DNA from: Clostridia bacterium
Lineage (GTDB): Bacteria; Bacillota; Clostridia; Christensenellales; Borkfalkiaceae
Direction: 5' to 3'
Assembly (NCBI GenBank): GCA_017536205.1
Contig: JAFXHX010000006.1
Coordinates: forward strand, 1 to 64,000
Length of the DNA: 64,000 nucleotides
This document shows, one piece after another, positions 24,272 to 35,033 of the stretch. The translations under genes and the position numbers were made by a program. The first letter of the stretch is position 1; each line of letters opens with the position of its first letter. Below the pieces are notes generated by a model, which saw nothing but the letters and a program-made list of their open reading frames with translations, was not told where the DNA came from and ran no database searches.

Positions 24272-25813
24272 TTATTTTATAAGCCCTTCAACTTCTTTTT
24301 CAAATGCATTTTTAATAATTTCTTCGCTAGGTTTTTTAGTAAACGCGCTTACTACGATAGTTATAATTATAGAAAATACCATGCAAATAACGCCGATTAG
24401 TGGCGAGCACGATACTCCTGCTTTTAAAACTGCGCCAAACGAACTTGCTAAACCTATTTTAGCGTAACCTAAAACAATAATTAAAACAACCGTTAGTACG
24501 AGCGATGATATAATAGATGCCCAAACCGATGCTTTAGTAACCTTTTTACTGCATACGCCTAAAACGAAAGGCCCCATAAAGCAACCTGCTAAAGTTCCCC
24601 AACTAACGCCCATCATATAAGCGATAGCGGCAATATTAAACTTTTCGTTAAGAATTGCAATAATTACCGAGATTGCAACGAACACGATAGTTAAAATACG
24701 CATTAAGGTATTAACTTGCTTATCGGTTTTGGGTTTACCCGTATCTTTATATATATCAACTGCAACTACCGATGCGCTTGCAAGCGAAACGGAAGAAAGC
24801 GTACTCATACTAGCAGATAATATAAGCACCGCTATAACGCCCGTTAAACCAACGGGTATAACCTTTGCAAGCATAGTTGGAATTACTTGGGTATCTGGAA
24901 TAAGGGTAACGTCATCAAAGAAATAATGCGAAAGTGCACCCGTGAAATAAGCAATAAAGCCTATTAAAAGCGCAAACGCCGTTGAAACTACAACGCCTTG
25001 AGTTATTGCCTTTTTATCTCTTATAGCGTAGTATTTGTGCACCGTTTGAGGAAGCGCCCACACGCCGAGCGACGTTAAAAGTATAAGCGATATAAGCGAT
25101 ACGGCAGGCCCGAAAATAGAAGTATCTTCTGCGCCTACTATAAACCAAGTAAGTTTAGGGTTGTTTACTAATTCGCTAATATCCCAGTTAACGTTTTCGG
25201 TACTTAAGAAACAAATAATCATTAGCACGACGCCTATAATCATTATAATTCCTTGAATAAAATCGGAAAGCGCCGTTGCAAAATAACCGCCAAAGAATAA
25301 ATAAAGTGCGGTTAAGCCTGCTAAGGCAAGCATAACTACCCAACCTGGAATATTAAATACTATTTCAAAAAGTGCCGATAGTCCGTTGTAAACTGAAGCC
25401 GAATACGGAATTAAGAATATAAATATTATAATTGCCGAAACGAGTTTTAATTTTTTAGAGCCGTAACGCTTTTCAAAGAAGTCGGGCATAGTTTTAGAGC
25501 CTAAACGCGTAGTCATATTTTTAGTGCGCTTTGCAAGAACTAGCCACGCAATAAGCGTTCCTATAATAGCGTTGCCTATACCTATCCACACCGACGACAA
25601 GCCGAAACTTTTACCAAATTGACCGGCATATCCTATAAAAATAACTGCCGAAAAGTAAGTTGTTCCGTAAGCAAACGCAGTCATCCACCCGTTAAGACCT
25701 TTTTTACCTGCAAGTAAAAAATCGTCAACCGAGCCGGAACGGTTTTTAGTGTAAATTGCAACGCCAACCATCATAACGACGTATATAACCAAAACCAGAT
25801 AGTCGAAAAACAT
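24272..25813 (-). CDS. Sodium:solute symporter (SSS family)
   Basis: 513 residues with about thirteen hydrophobic segments. Family signature parts: VDDFLLAGKKGLNGWMTAFAYGTTYFSAVIFIGYAG (30-65), then FFGGYFATALSDFIQG near 185 and LSASMSTLSSVSLASASVV near 335, where sodium-binding serines lie. Members carry proline, pantothenate, short carboxylates and similar compounds. Gene position between fhs and paaK suggests uptake of an aryl or short-chain acid feeding PaaK; this is inference. Confidence 0.88.
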   Translation of the reverse strand: MFFDYLVLVIYVVMMVGVAIYTKNRSGSVDDFLLAGKKGLNGWMTAFAYGTTYFSAVIFIGYAGQFGKSFGLSSVWIGIGNAIIGTLIAWLVLAKRTKNMTTRLGSKTMPDFFEKRYGSKKLKLVSAIIIFIFLIPYSASVYNGLSALFEIVFNIPGWVVMLALAGLTALYLFFGGYFATALSDFIQGIIMIIGVVLMIICFLSTENVNWDISELVNNPKLTWFIVGAEDTSIFGPAVSLISLILLTSLGVWALPQTVHKYYAIRDKKAITQGVVVSTAFALLIGFIAYFTGALSHYFFDDVTLIPDTQVIPTMLAKVIPVGLTGVIAVLILSASMSTLSSVSLASASVVAVDIYKDTGKPKTDKQVNTLMRILTIVFVAISVIIAILNEKFNIAAIAYMMGVSWGTLAGCFMGPFVLGVCSKKVTKASVWASIISSLVLTVVLIIVLGYAKIGLASSFGAVLKAGVSCSPLIGVICMVFSIIITIVVSAFTKKPSEEIIKNAFEKEVEGLIK

Positions 25814-25831
25814 AAGTGCTCCTTTTGTGTG

Positions 25832-27502
25832 TTAGAAAAGTCCCGTAATAACGCCGTTATCGTCAACGTCGATTTTAGTTGCCGCAGGAACTTTGGGAAG
25901 CCCCGGCATAGTCATAATATCGCCGGTTAAGGCAACTATAAAGCCTGCACCTGCCGATATTTTAACCTTTTTAACGGTTACGGTAAAGTTTTCGGGTGCG
26001 CCGAGTTTTTTAGCATCGTCACTAAAACTATACTGCGTTTTTGCAATACAAACGGGAAGTTTATCGTAGCCGTTTTCTTTAAGGCGATTTATTTCGTTTT
26101 TAGCGCTTTCTAAAAACTTAACGCCACTTCCCCTATAAACTTTTTTAACTATTTGTTCGATTTTTTCTTCAATAGATAAATCGAGCGAATAAGAGTAAGT
26201 AAAGTCGTTTTCTTGTTGAGTTAAAAGTTCAACTTCTTTTGCTAGTTCAATTGCTCCGTTTCCACCTTCTGCCCAAACGGTTGATAAAACCGCCTTAACG
26301 CCTAATTTAGCGCATTTTTCTTGAACTAAATTGATTTCAGCATCGGTATCGGTGGGGAAACGGTTAATTGCCACCACGCAGGGAAGTTTGTAAACTTCGG
26401 TAATATTTTGAACGTGGCGAAGAAGGTTTGGAAGCCCCTTTTCAAGCGCAACTAGGTTTTCTATACCTAAATCTTGCTTTAACACGCCACCGTGCATTTT
26501 AAGTGCCCTAACGGTTGCTACCATTACGACTGCCGAGGGTTTAAGCCCTGCCACCCTACACTTAATATCAAGGAACTTTTCTGCGCCTAAATCTGCGCCG
26601 AAACCTGCTTCGGTAATAGCGTAATCGGCAAGTTTTAAAGCCGTTTCAGTTGCTATAACCGAGTTGCAACCGTGAGCGATGTTTGCAAAAGGTCCACCGT
26701 GCACGAGCGCAGGCGTTCCTTCAAGCGTTTGAACTAGATTTGGTTTAATTGCATCTTTAAGTAGAGCAGTAACTGCGCCAACTGCGCCGAGTTCACCAAC
26801 GGTAACGGGCTTTCCGTCAAAGTTATAGCCTATAACTATTTTTGAAAGCCTTTGTTTAAGGTCTTTAATAGACGACGCTAAACAAAATACCGCCATAATT
26901 TCGCTTGCAACGGTTATATCAAAACCGTCGCCACGCTTAACGCCGTTTACCTTTTTACCAAGCCCGCTAATAACAAGCCTTAACTGCCTATCGTTCATAT
27001 CAACTGAGCGACGCCAAGTAATATTTTTCTTGTCTATACCGAGTGCGTTGCCTTGATAAACGTGGTTATCTACCATAGCGGCAATAAGGTTGTTTGCAGC
27101 GCCTATTGCGTGAAGGTCGCCCGTAAAGTGAAGGTTTATATCTTCCATAGGAACTACTTGGGCGTAACCACCGCCACAAGCGCCACCTTTTACGCCGAAC
27201 ACGGGCCCAAGCGAAGGTTCGCGCATTGCAACTATTGCGTTTTTATTAAGTTTGTTAAGCGCATCGGCAAGACCGATAGTAGTGGTGGTTTTACCTTCAC
27301 CCGCTGGGGTTGGGGTAATAGCCGTTACTAAAACGAGTTTGCCTTTACGCTGTTTATTATTTATTGCGCTTAAATTGATTTTTGCTTTGTACTTGCCGTA
27401 ATAGTCAAGGTCGTTTTCGCCTAAACCTATTTTTTCGGCAATTTTACATATAGGTTGTAATTTACAAGCCTGCGCAATTTCAATATCTGATAAGTATGCC
27501 AT
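25832..27502 (-). CDS. fhs: Formate-tetrahydrofolate ligase
   Basis: Makes 10-formyl-THF from formate, THF and ATP. P-loop [20 protein letters not shown] near 65, [31 protein letters not shown] near 103, [13 protein letters not shown] near 270. 556 residues, normal. It lies directly after purL, in the transcription unit headed by a ZTP riboswitch. This is fitting because its product is the formyl donor for PurN and PurH. Confidence 0.97.
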   Translation of the reverse strand: MAYLSDIEIAQACKLQPICKIAEKIGLGENDLDYYGKYKAKINLSAINNKQRKGKLVLVTAITPTPAGEGKTTTTIGLADALNKLNKNAIVAMREPSLGPVFGVKGGACGGGYAQVVPMEDINLHFTGDLHAIGAANNLIAAMVDNHVYQGNALGIDKKNITWRRSVDMNDRQLRLVISGLGKKVNGVKRGDGFDITVASEIMAVFCLASSIKDLKQRLSKIVIGYNFDGKPVTVGELGAVGAVTALLKDAIKPNLVQTLEGTPALVHGGPFANIAHGCNSVIATETALKLADYAITEAGFGADLGAEKFLDIKCRVAGLKPSAVVMVATVRALKMHGGVLKQDLGIENLVALEKGLPNLLRHVQNITEVYKLPCVVAINRFPTDTDAEINLVQEKCAKLGVKAVLSTVWAEGGNGAIELAKEVELLTQQENDFTYSYSLDLSIEEKIEQIVKKVYRGSGVKFLESAKNEINRLKENGYDKLPVCIAKTQYSFSDDAKKLGAPENFTVTVKKVKISAGAGFIVALTGDIMTMPGLPKVPAATKIDVDDNGVITGLF

Positions 27503-27531
27503 TTTAAATCCTTACGCCGTTAGGCGCTATC

Positions 27532-30500
27532 TTACTTAAAATATTTTACTGCCGATTCAAACAACTTCATATCGTAGTTGCCTAAAACGTTTTTGTATAA
27601 GCCGTAACCTTTTCTTTCGCTATGACCCATTTTACCAAATACTCTGCCGTCGGGCGATAAAATACCTTCGATAGCGTTGATGCTGCCGTTGGGGTTAAAG
27701 TGAATATCCATAGTAGCGTTATCGTTAAGGTCAACGTACTGCGTCATAATTTGTCCGTTATCTGCAAGCGTTTTAATAAGTTCGGGGCTTGCAACGAACT
27801 TGCCTTCGCCGTGCGAAATGGGAACGCTTAATACGTCGCCAACCGAAACGCCCGAAAGCCAAGGCGATTTGTTAGATGCTACCCTTACCCTTACTATTCT
27901 TGACTGGTGACGACCTATATCGTTATAAGTTAAGGTTGGGCATTTTTCATCGGTATCTATAATTTTGCCGTAAGGAACAAGTCCAAGTTTTATAAGCGCT
28001 TGGAAACCGTTACAAATACCACCCATTAAACCGTCGCGATTATTAAGGAGTGCGTGAACTTGCTCTTTAACTTCTGCGTTTCTAAAGAACGCCGTAATAA
28101 ACTTACCAGAACCGTCTGGCTCGTCACCGCCCGAGAAACCACCCGGAACGAAAATAATTTGGCTTTCTTCTGCCTTTTTACTAAACTCTTCAACCGACCT
28201 AGAAACGTCGCTTGCGGTAAGGTTTTTAATAACGAAAATATCTGCATTAGCGCCTGCGTCTTCAAAGGCTTTTGCCGTATCGAATTCGCAGTTAGTGCCT
28301 GGGAATACGGGTATTAAAACCTTGGGGCGTGCAGTTTTAAAGTTGCAAGTTAAACTAAAAGGCTTATCGTAACTTAAAGTGGTTGCCGTTTTATCGTTTT
28401 TAACGTTGCAAGCAAACACGGGCTCGAGTTTATCTTCGTATATTTTTTGCGCTTTTTCAAGGCAAACGCTTTCGTCGCCGTAAGAAATTGCAAGGTTTTC
28501 GGTAGTGTAGCCTAATAAACTTCCAACTTCGTAATCGCCCAAAAGTTCAATTACGAACGAGCCGTAGTTGTAGCCGAATATTTCTTCAAGCGAAACGCTA
28601 CTATCGTACTTAAAGCCTATTTTGTTACCTATTGCCATTTTAAGCACGGCTTCGGCAACGCCACCGTATGTAGGCGTGTAAACTGAAAGCGCTTTTTTAC
28701 TTCTTACAAGTTCGGTTACCACGCCGAAGTTTTTAATAAGGCTTTCGGTTACGGGTAAACCGTTAGCGTCGTATTCGGGTTTTAATATAACCACCTTACT
28801 GCCCGCTTTTTTAAACTCGGGCGAAATAACGTCGCTTACGCTTCCCGTTGTTACTGCGAACGAAACTAGCGTGGGGGGAACGTCGATATTTTCGAAAGTT
28901 CCACTCATACTGTCCTTTCCGCCGATAGCGGCAACGCCAAGTTCAACTTGCGCTTTATACGCGCCAAGAAGTGCCGAAGTAGGCTCGCCCCAACGTTCGG
29001 GGTCTTTTTTAAGGCGTTTGAAATATTCTTGGAAGGTAAGGTAAACGTTAGAATATTCAGCACCCGTTGCAATAAGTTTAGAAACGCTTTCTACTACTGC
29101 AAGGTAAGCGCCGTGATAGGGGCTCTTTTCGGCGATATAAGGGTTTCCACCCCAAGCCATAAAGGAAACGGTGTCGGTATGGCCTTTTTCAACCGAAACG
29201 AGATTTACCATCGATTGCGGTGGGGTTTGTTGATATTTACCACCGAAAGGCATAAGTACCGTGCCTGCGCCGATAGTAGAGTCGAACCTTTCAGAAAGGC
29301 CACGCTTTGAACAAACGTTAAGGTCGCCTGCTAAATCTAAATATGCCTTTGTGAAGTTATTAACTTCTTGCTTTTTATAACACTTGGGTTTTAAAGTTTT
29401 AACTAAAACGTGCTTTTCTGCGCCGTTACTATTTAAAAACTCACGAGAAACGTCGCAAATACGCGCGCCGTTCCACTCCATTACCAAGCGTTTTTCTTCG
29501 GTAACGGTTGCAACTACGGTTGCTTCTAGGTTTTCTTTTTCGGCAAGTGCGATAAAGGCGTTAACGTCTTTTTCTTCAACGACTACCGCCATTCTTTCTT
29601 GCGATTCTGAAATTGCAAGTTCAGTACCGTCAAGACCGTCGTACTTTTTCTTAACTGCGTTAAGGTTAATGTAAAGCCCGTCGGCAAGTTCGCCGATGGC
29701 AACCGAAACGCCACCTGCGCCAAAGTCGTTACAACGCTTAATCATAAGCATTGCGTCTTTATTTCTAAATAATCTTTGAAGTTTTCTTTCTTCAGGGGCG
29801 TTACCCTTTTGAACTTCTGCGCCACACGCCGTTAAAGATTCTAGGGTGTGCGATTTTGAAGAGCCCGTTGCGCCACCGCAACCGTCTCTACCCGTTCTAC
29901 CACCTATTAAAATAACTTTATCGGTGGGAGCGGGAACTTCACGCCTAACGTTTTCGGCGGGAGTTGCTGCAACTACTGCACCTATTTCCATACGCTTTGC
30001 AACGTAGCCTTCGTGATAAATCTCGTCAACTTGACCGGTTGCTAAGCCTATTTGGTTACCGTATGACGAATAACCCGATGCGGCGGTAGTAACGATTTTT
30101 CTTTGTGGAAGTTTACCTTTAAGCGTTTCTTTAACGGGTTTTAAGGGGTTGCCTGCGCCCGTTACGCGCATTGCGCCGTAAACGTAACTTCTACCCGACA
30201 ACGGGTCGCGAATAGCACCGCCTATGCAAGTTGCGGCGCCACCGAACGGCTCTATTTCCGTGGGGTGGTTGTGCGTTTCGTTTTTAAATAAAAGTAACCA
30301 GTCTTGCTGTTTACCGTCAACGTTAACTTTAATTTTAACGGTACAAGCGTTAATTTCTTCGCTTTCGTCAAGGCCGTTTAATAATCCACGCTTTTTAAGA
30401 ACTTTACCTGCAAGCGTGCCTATATCCATAAGGTTTATAGGTTTGGTGCGATTAAGTTCTTTTCTTGCGCTAATATATTCTTCGTAAGTTTTTTGTAAGA

Positions 30501-31218
30501 GTTCATCTTCAAAAGTGATGCCGTCGATTGTCGTTAAGAAAGTCGTGTGACGGCAGTGGTCGGACCAGTAAGTGTCAATCATTCTTATTTCGGTTAACGT
30601 TGGGTCGCGACGTTCGCTTATAAAGTACTCTTGACAAAAAGCAATATCGTCGCTATCCATAGCAAGCGAATATTCTTTTATAAAGTTATCAAGCCCCGCT
30701 TTATCAAGTTTAGTAAAGCCGTTTAAAACTTCAACTGCGCTTGGAACGGGTTGTTCGATTTTTAAAGTTTCGTAACTTTCAAGGGTTGCTTCACGGCTTT
30801 CAACGGGGTTGATAACGAACTTTTTAATGGTTTCGATATCTTCTTTAGAAACGTTGCCGTAAATCATATAAACCTTTGCCGTTTTAACGGTTGGTCTATC
30901 TTTTTGCGAAATAAGTTGAATACATTGCGAAGCAGAGTCTGCCCTTTGGTCGAATTGACCGGGAAGATATTCTACTGCAAAAGTATATGCGCCACTAAAA
31001 TCAACGGTTTCGGTAGCCATGTCCATTTGAGGCTCTGAAAAAACCGTTTTAACGGCGTAATCGAAAAGTGATTTTTCTATATCTTCAACGTCGTAACGGT
31101 TTATAAGCCTTAAACCTTCAACGCTTTTAATTTCAAGTAAATCTCTAATTTCTTTTAAAAGCGAATTTGCTTCGTGCTGAAAGCCTTGCTTTTTTTCAAC
31201 GTATATTCTGTAAACCAT
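27532..31218 (-). CDS. purL: Phosphoribosylformylglycinamidine synthase, single-chain
   Basis: Large FGAM synthetase of 1228 residues combining the PurS-like N-terminus (1-150), the two AIR-synthase-fold halves (ATP-binding region with KNETHNHPTEIEPFGGAATC near 310, IGGKDSMSGTF near 770) and a C-terminal class I glutaminase (about 975-1228: IPVFPGTNCEFD, FVPGGFSGGDEPDGSG, nucleophile in GGICNGFQAL, and SHGEGKF). Gram-positives usually split this into PurS, PurL and PurQ; the one-chain form is common in Clostridia and Proteobacteria. The glutaminase residues are intact here, unlike in the PurF of this cluster. Confidence 0.96.
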   Translation of the reverse strand: MVYRIYVEKKQGFQHEANSLLKEIRDLLEIKSVEGLRLINRYDVEDIEKSLFDYAVKTVFSEPQMDMATETVDFSGAYTFAVEYLPGQFDQRADSASQCIQLISQKDRPTVKTAKVYMIYGNVSKEDIETIKKFVINPVESREATLESYETLKIEQPVPSAVEVLNGFTKLDKAGLDNFIKEYSLAMDSDDIAFCQEYFISERRDPTLTEIRMIDTYWSDHCRHTTFLTTIDGITFEDELLQKTYEEYISARKELNRTKPINLMDIGTLAGKVLKKRGLLNGLDESEEINACTVKIKVNVDGKQQDWLLLFKNETHNHPTEIEPFGGAATCIGGAIRDPLSGRSYVYGAMRVTGAGNPLKPVKETLKGKLPQRKIVTTAASGYSSYGNQIGLATGQVDEIYHEGYVAKRMEIGAVVAATPAENVRREVPAPTDKVILIGGRTGRDGCGGATGSSKSHTLESLTACGAEVQKGNAPEERKLQRLFRNKDAMLMIKRCNDFGAGGVSVAIGELADGLYINLNAVKKKYDGLDGTELAISESQERMAVVVEEKDVNAFIALAEKENLEATVVATVTEEKRLVMEWNGARICDVSREFLNSNGAEKHVLVKTLKPKCYKKQEVNNFTKAYLDLAGDLNVCSKRGLSERFDSTIGAGTVLMPFGGKYQQTPPQSMVNLVSVEKGHTDTVSFMAWGGNPYIAEKSPYHGAYLAVVESVSKLIATGAEYSNVYLTFQEYFKRLKKDPERWGEPTSALLGAYKAQVELGVAAIGGKDSMSGTFENIDVPPTLVSFAVTTGSVSDVISPEFKKAGSKVVILKPEYDANGLPVTESLIKNFGVVTELVRSKKALSVYTPTYGGVAEAVLKMAIGNKIGFKYDSSVSLEEIFGYNYGSFVIELLGDYEVGSLLGYTTENLAISYGDESVCLEKAQKIYEDKLEPVFACNVKNDKTATTLSYDKPFSLTCNFKTARPKVLIPVFPGTNCEFDTAKAFEDAGANADIFVIKNLTASDVSRSVEEFSKKAEESQIIFVPGGFSGGDEPDGSGKFITAFFRNAEVKEQVHALLNNRDGLMGGICNGFQALIKLGLVPYGKIIDTDEKCPTLTYNDIGRHQSRIVRVRVASNKSPWLSGVSVGDVLSVPISHGEGKFVASPELIKTLADNGQIMTQYVDLNDNATMDIHFNPNGSINAIEGILSPDGRVFGKMGHSERKGYGLYKNVLGNYDMKLFESAVKYFK

Positions 31219-31226
31219 AATGCTCC

Positions 31227-32498
31227 TTATTTTTTAAGGCACGAAAGTGCACGCTTTCCTATATCGCTTCTCATATAAGCGTTTTCAAACTTAATTTTAT
31301 TAGCCACTTGATATGCGTTTTTAACTGCAGTTTCAAGGTCGCTTGCCGATGCTACTGCGCCAAGCACTCTACCACCTGCCGTTTTTAAAACGCCACCTTC
31401 AAGTTTTGCGCCTGCAACGAAAACGTCTTCGTTTGCGCCGAGAGTTGGAAGAGTTATTTCAAAACCACTTTGATATTTTTGTGGATAACCGTTAGACGCC
31501 ATTACTACGCACGCACACGCACCACTAGAAAACTTAACCATATCTTCAGTTAAAGTTCCGTTTGTAGTTGCCTGCATAATTTTTAAAAGGTCGCTTTCAA
31601 GAAGTGGAAGAACAACTTGCGTTTCAGGGTCGCCAAAACGGCAGTTATACTCTATTACCTTTGGTCCTTTCGGGGTAAGCATTAAACCGAAGTATAAGCA
31701 ACCTTTGAAAGTTCTACCTTCTTCTTTCATTGCCTTAATAGTGGGAACGAAAATAGTTTCCATACACTCTTTGGCAATTTCTTCGGTGTAATAGGGGTTG
31801 GGGGCAATAGTTCCCATACCACCCGTGTTAAGACCTTCGTCGTTATCTTTAGCACGCTTGTGGTCCATTGAAGAAACCATAGGAATTACAACGTTTCCGT
31901 CGGTAAACGATAAAACCGAAACTTCAGGCCCCGTCATAAACTCTTCAATTAAAATACTGTTTCCGCTTGCGCCGAAAACTTTATCGAGCATAATTTCTTT
32001 TACTGCCGAAACTGCTTCTTCGTAAGTGCCGGCAATAATAACGCCCTTACCGAGCGCAAGACCGTCTGCTTTGATAACGGTTGGATAATCGGTAGTTTTT
32101 AAGTAGTTAACGGCGTCGTCGTAATTTGTGAAGGTAACGCTATCGCCGGTTGGAATACCGTACTTTTTCATAAGGTTTTTAGAAAATACCTTACTACCTT
32201 CGATAATAGCCGCTTCACTTCTTGGACCGAAGCAGGGAACGCCAACTTCTTCAAGGCGATTGACAAGCCCCATAACGAGTGGGTCGTCGGGAGCAATTAC
32301 GGCGTAGTCAATTTTCTTTTCCACGGCAAACTCTACTATTTTATCAAGTTCAGTTGCCTTTATAGGATAACATTCTGCGTCGAGCGCAATACCGCCGTTA
32401 CCGGGGAGCGCGTAAATCTTTTCAACACCCTCGCTCTTTTTAAGGGTTTTAATTATGGCGTGCTCTCTACCACCGCCACCAACAACTAAAAGTTTCAT
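31227..32498 (-). CDS. purD: Phosphoribosylamine-glycine ligase
   Basis: ATP-grasp enzyme joining phosphoribosylamine and glycine. MKLLVVGGGGREHAI start, HKRAKDNDEGLNTGGMGTIAPNPYY near 215, VIEYNCRFGDPETQVVLPLL near 285. I use the ATG at 32498, which follows GGAGAG; the in-frame TTG at 32510 is inside that site. 423 residues. Starts 16 bases after the purH stop. Confidence 0.96.
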   Translation of the reverse strand: MKLLVVGGGGREHAIIKTLKKSEGVEKIYALPGNGGIALDAECYPIKATELDKIVEFAVEKKIDYAVIAPDDPLVMGLVNRLEEVGVPCFGPRSEAAIIEGSKVFSKNLMKKYGIPTGDSVTFTNYDDAVNYLKTTDYPTVIKADGLALGKGVIIAGTYEEAVSAVKEIMLDKVFGASGNSILIEEFMTGPEVSVLSFTDGNVVIPMVSSMDHKRAKDNDEGLNTGGMGTIAPNPYYTEEIAKECMETIFVPTIKAMKEEGRTFKGCLYFGLMLTPKGPKVIEYNCRFGDPETQVVLPLLESDLLKIMQATTNGTLTEDMVKFSSGACACVVMASNGYPQKYQSGFEITLPTLGANEDVFVAGAKLEGGVLKTAGGRVLGAVASASDLETAVKNAYQVANKIKFENAYMRSDIGKRALSCLKK

Positions 32499-32514
32499 AA
32501 TTCTCTCCAAAAAA

Positions 32515-33702
32515 TTAGTGATGGAATAATCTCATTCCCGTAAATACCATTGCCATACCGTAACTGTCGGCCGCCGAAATAACTATATCGTCGCGAAGTG
32601 AACCACCCGGCTCTGCCACGAACGAAACGCCACTCTTTGCAGCCCTATCAATATTGTCGCTAAACGGGAAGAAAGCGTCGCTACCGAGCGAAACGCCCGT
32701 AATAGTATCTAAATACGCTCTCTTTTCAGCCTTGGTAAAGGGTTCGGGGCGAACTTTAAAGTATTTTTGCCAAACGTTGTCGCCAAGTACTAAATCGCTT
32801 TCGTCGTCGCTTAAATAAAGGTCGATAATATTGTTTTTATCGGGCCTACCAACGCCGTCTGCAAATTGAAGATTAAGCACTTTGTCGTGTTGGCGTAAAT
32901 GCCAAAGGTCTGCCTTTTGACCTGCTAAACGGGTGCAATGTATTCTTGATTGTTGGCCTGCGCCAACGCCTATTGCTTGACCGTCGAACGCAAAGCAAAC
33001 GCTGTTTGATTGCGTGTATTTAAGCGTGATAAGCGAAATAATTAGGTCAACTATTTTATCTTCTGGAATATCTTTCTTTGCGGTAACCACGTTTTGAAGA
33101 AGTTCTTTGTCAATTTTAAAATTGTTTCTGCCTTGTTCAAAAGTAATTCCGTAAACTTGTTTTTTCTCTATTTCTTCGGGAACGTAGTTAGGGTCGATTT
33201 TAACCACGTTATAAGTTCCCTTTCTTTTAGCAAGTAAAATGTCGAGCGCTTCTTTTGTGTAGCCTGGTGCGATAACGCCGTCGCTCACTTCTCTTGCAAT
33301 AATTTTAGCGGTAACTTCGTCGCACTCGTCTGAAAGCGCAATCCAGTCGCCGAACGAACTCATTCTGTCAGTTCCCCTAGCCCTAGCGTAAGCGCACGCC
33401 AAGGGGCTATCGTCTAAACCTTCAATGTCGTCTACAAAGCAGGCTTTTTTAAGTTTTTCGGGAAGTTTTTTACCAACGGCGGCAGAAGTTGGCGAAACGT
33501 GCTTGAAACTTGATGCGCACGCCATACCCGTTGCTTGTTTAAGTTCTTTAACGAGTTGCCAAGAGTTAAACGCATCTAAAAAGTTGATGTAGCCGGGTTT
33601 TCCACCTAAAACTTCAATGGGAAGTTCTTTGCCGTTTTCCATATATATTCTCGATGGTTTTTGGTTGGGGTTGCAACCGTATTTTAAAAACATTTCGTTC
33701 AT
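32515..33702 (-). CDS. purH: AICAR formyltransferase (stand-alone PurH-type)
   Basis: Transfers the formyl group of 10-formyl-THF to AICAR. Catalytic lysine-histidine in ASSFKHVSPTSAAVG (about 63-77), ARARGTDRMSSFGDWIAL, QSNSVCFAFDGQAIGVGAGQQSRIHCTRLAG near 235, and SDAFFPFSDNIDRAAKSGV near 343. At 395 residues it lacks the N-terminal IMP cyclohydrolase (MGS-fold) domain of the usual 510-residue PurH. That step is supplied by the PurO-type protein encoded upstream, two bases away. Confidence 0.93.
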   Translation of the reverse strand: MNEMFLKYGCNPNQKPSRIYMENGKELPIEVLGGKPGYINFLDAFNSWQLVKELKQATGMACASSFKHVSPTSAAVGKKLPEKLKKACFVDDIEGLDDSPLACAYARARGTDRMSSFGDWIALSDECDEVTAKIIAREVSDGVIAPGYTKEALDILLAKRKGTYNVVKIDPNYVPEEIEKKQVYGITFEQGRNNFKIDKELLQNVVTAKKDIPEDKIVDLIISLITLKYTQSNSVCFAFDGQAIGVGAGQQSRIHCTRLAGQKADLWHLRQHDKVLNLQFADGVGRPDKNNIIDLYLSDDESDLVLGDNVWQKYFKVRPEPFTKAEKRAYLDTITGVSLGSDAFFPFSDNIDRAAKSGVSFVAEPGGSLRDDIVISAADSYGMAMVFTGMRLFHH

Positions 33703-33703
33703 A

Positions 33704-34423
33704 TTATTTTACCTCGTGTACGTTGTAAGTAACGGTTTCGGTCGCTCCGCTAGTTAAATTAACGTAGCGAACGTGAAGTGCTATTTTGTTAGCGCTATCT
33801 AAATTATTCCAAATCTCGCTAGCAAACTCGTCGATATCGTTAGGAATAACAACCCTTTCAGGCTCGCCCATAAACGTGGGGAGTGGGTTACCGTCCGTAA
33901 CGTAAGTGTGAATAAAGTGGCCAAGCCCGTTAAGCGCGTTATACTCGTAAAAATAACGGTTGCATGCGCTACCTTCTGCATCTGCGCTTTTTAAAATAGA
34001 CATTTCGTAGGTAAAGTTACCGTCAAGGTGCAAAATACCACTTATTCTTGGGGTAAGGTTGGGTGCGTCTGGCTCGAACTCACGAGTTCTTAATGCCGAA
34101 CGGAAATCGCCACCTTTTAAAAGATGCTCTTCAACGGTATCGGTTTGGTCGCCGTTAGTTACGATAAGGTCGCTACCAACCTTTTTAACGGGCGAATAAA
34201 TAATAAGCGAAGGGTCTTCAACCTTTGATTCGTCGTGTGGGTAAATTATAACTTCGTCGCCTTTTTCTACGAATATTCTGTTTCTGCTGTTTTCGCTTCT
34301 ACCCATTATAAAATAAGCAAATACGGCGCTGTTTCCGTCACTTGATTTTCCTATGATAATTCCCCTTCCTACGTAGGGATTGCCTTTAATTCTTTCACTT
34401 ACGTTAAGCGTTTGATAAGTCAT
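33704..34423 (-). CDS. purO: IMP cyclohydrolase, PurO type
   Basis: 239 residues matching the archaeal-type IMP cyclohydrolase family (PF07826, Ntn-hydrolase fold): NPYVGRGIIIGKSSDGNSAVFAYFIMGRSENSRNRIF (15-51), ILHLDGNFTYEMSILKS and GHFIHTYVTDGNPLPTF near 180. It closes the ring of FAICAR to IMP. Lying directly beside a PurH that lacks its cyclohydrolase half, it completes the pathway. PurO was described from methanogens; in bacteria it is less usual. Confidence 0.88.
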   Translation of the reverse strand: MTYQTLNVSERIKGNPYVGRGIIIGKSSDGNSAVFAYFIMGRSENSRNRIFVEKGDEVIIYPHDESKVEDPSLIIYSPVKKVGSDLIVTNGDQTDTVEEHLLKGGDFRSALRTREFEPDAPNLTPRISGILHLDGNFTYEMSILKSADAEGSACNRYFYEYNALNGLGHFIHTYVTDGNPLPTFMGEPERVVIPNDIDEFASEIWNNLDSANKIALHVRYVNLTSGATETVTYNVHEVK

Positions 34424-34424
34424 A

Positions 34425-35033
34425 TTAACTCCTTAATTTTTTGCATACTTTTTGAAGCGCAGAAGGAAGTAAAATCCACTCGGCACGCTCCATTACTCTT
34501 CTTTGTAAAACTTCAGGGGTGTCGCCCTCTAATATTTCAACGGCTTTTTGCATTATAATTTCGCCACCGTCTGGTATTTCGTTAACGAAGTGAACGGTTG
34601 CGCCCGTTACCTTAACGCCGTATTTAAGCGCTTCTTCGTGAACTTTAAGCCCGTAATAGCCCTTTCCGCAAAACGACGGAATAAGCGACGGGTGAACGTT
34701 TATAATTCTATTTTCGTACTTTTTAGTAAAATCGGCCGAAAGTATTGATAAGTAACCTGCTAAAACTATAAGTTCTATGCCGTTTTCTTCTAAAATCTCT
34801 ATCGTTTTTTCTTCACGTTCTTTAAGCGTTTTATAAACCGACTTATCAACGCAAACGGATTTTACCCCAAAGTTTTTCGCTCTTTCAAGTGCGTAAGCCG
34901 ACGGGTTGTTAGATAAAACCAACTTAATTTCTCCGTCGGGTATTTCGCCACGGCGTTCGCTTTCTAAAATTGCTTGTAAATTAGTTCCGCCACCCGAAAC
35001 GAAAACCGCTACTTTAATTTTATCTTTTAGCAT
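34425..35033 (-). CDS. purN: Phosphoribosylglycinamide formyltransferase
   Basis: GAR transformylase using 10-formyl-[19 protein letters not shown] (8-23), [10 protein letters not shown] near 90, [10 protein letters not shown] near 108 containing the catalytic histidine, and [18 protein letters not shown] near 135. 202 residues, normal. It overlaps the purM stop by seven bases. Confidence 0.95.
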   Translation of the reverse strand: MLKDKIKVAVFVSGGGTNLQAILESERRGEIPDGEIKLVLSNNPSAYALERAKNFGVKSVCVDKSVYKTLKEREEKTIEILEENGIELIVLAGYLSILSADFTKKYENRIINVHPSLIPSFCGKGYYGLKVHEEALKYGVKVTGATVHFVNEIPDGGEIIMQKAVEILEGDTPEVLQRRVMERAEWILLPSALQKVCKKLRS

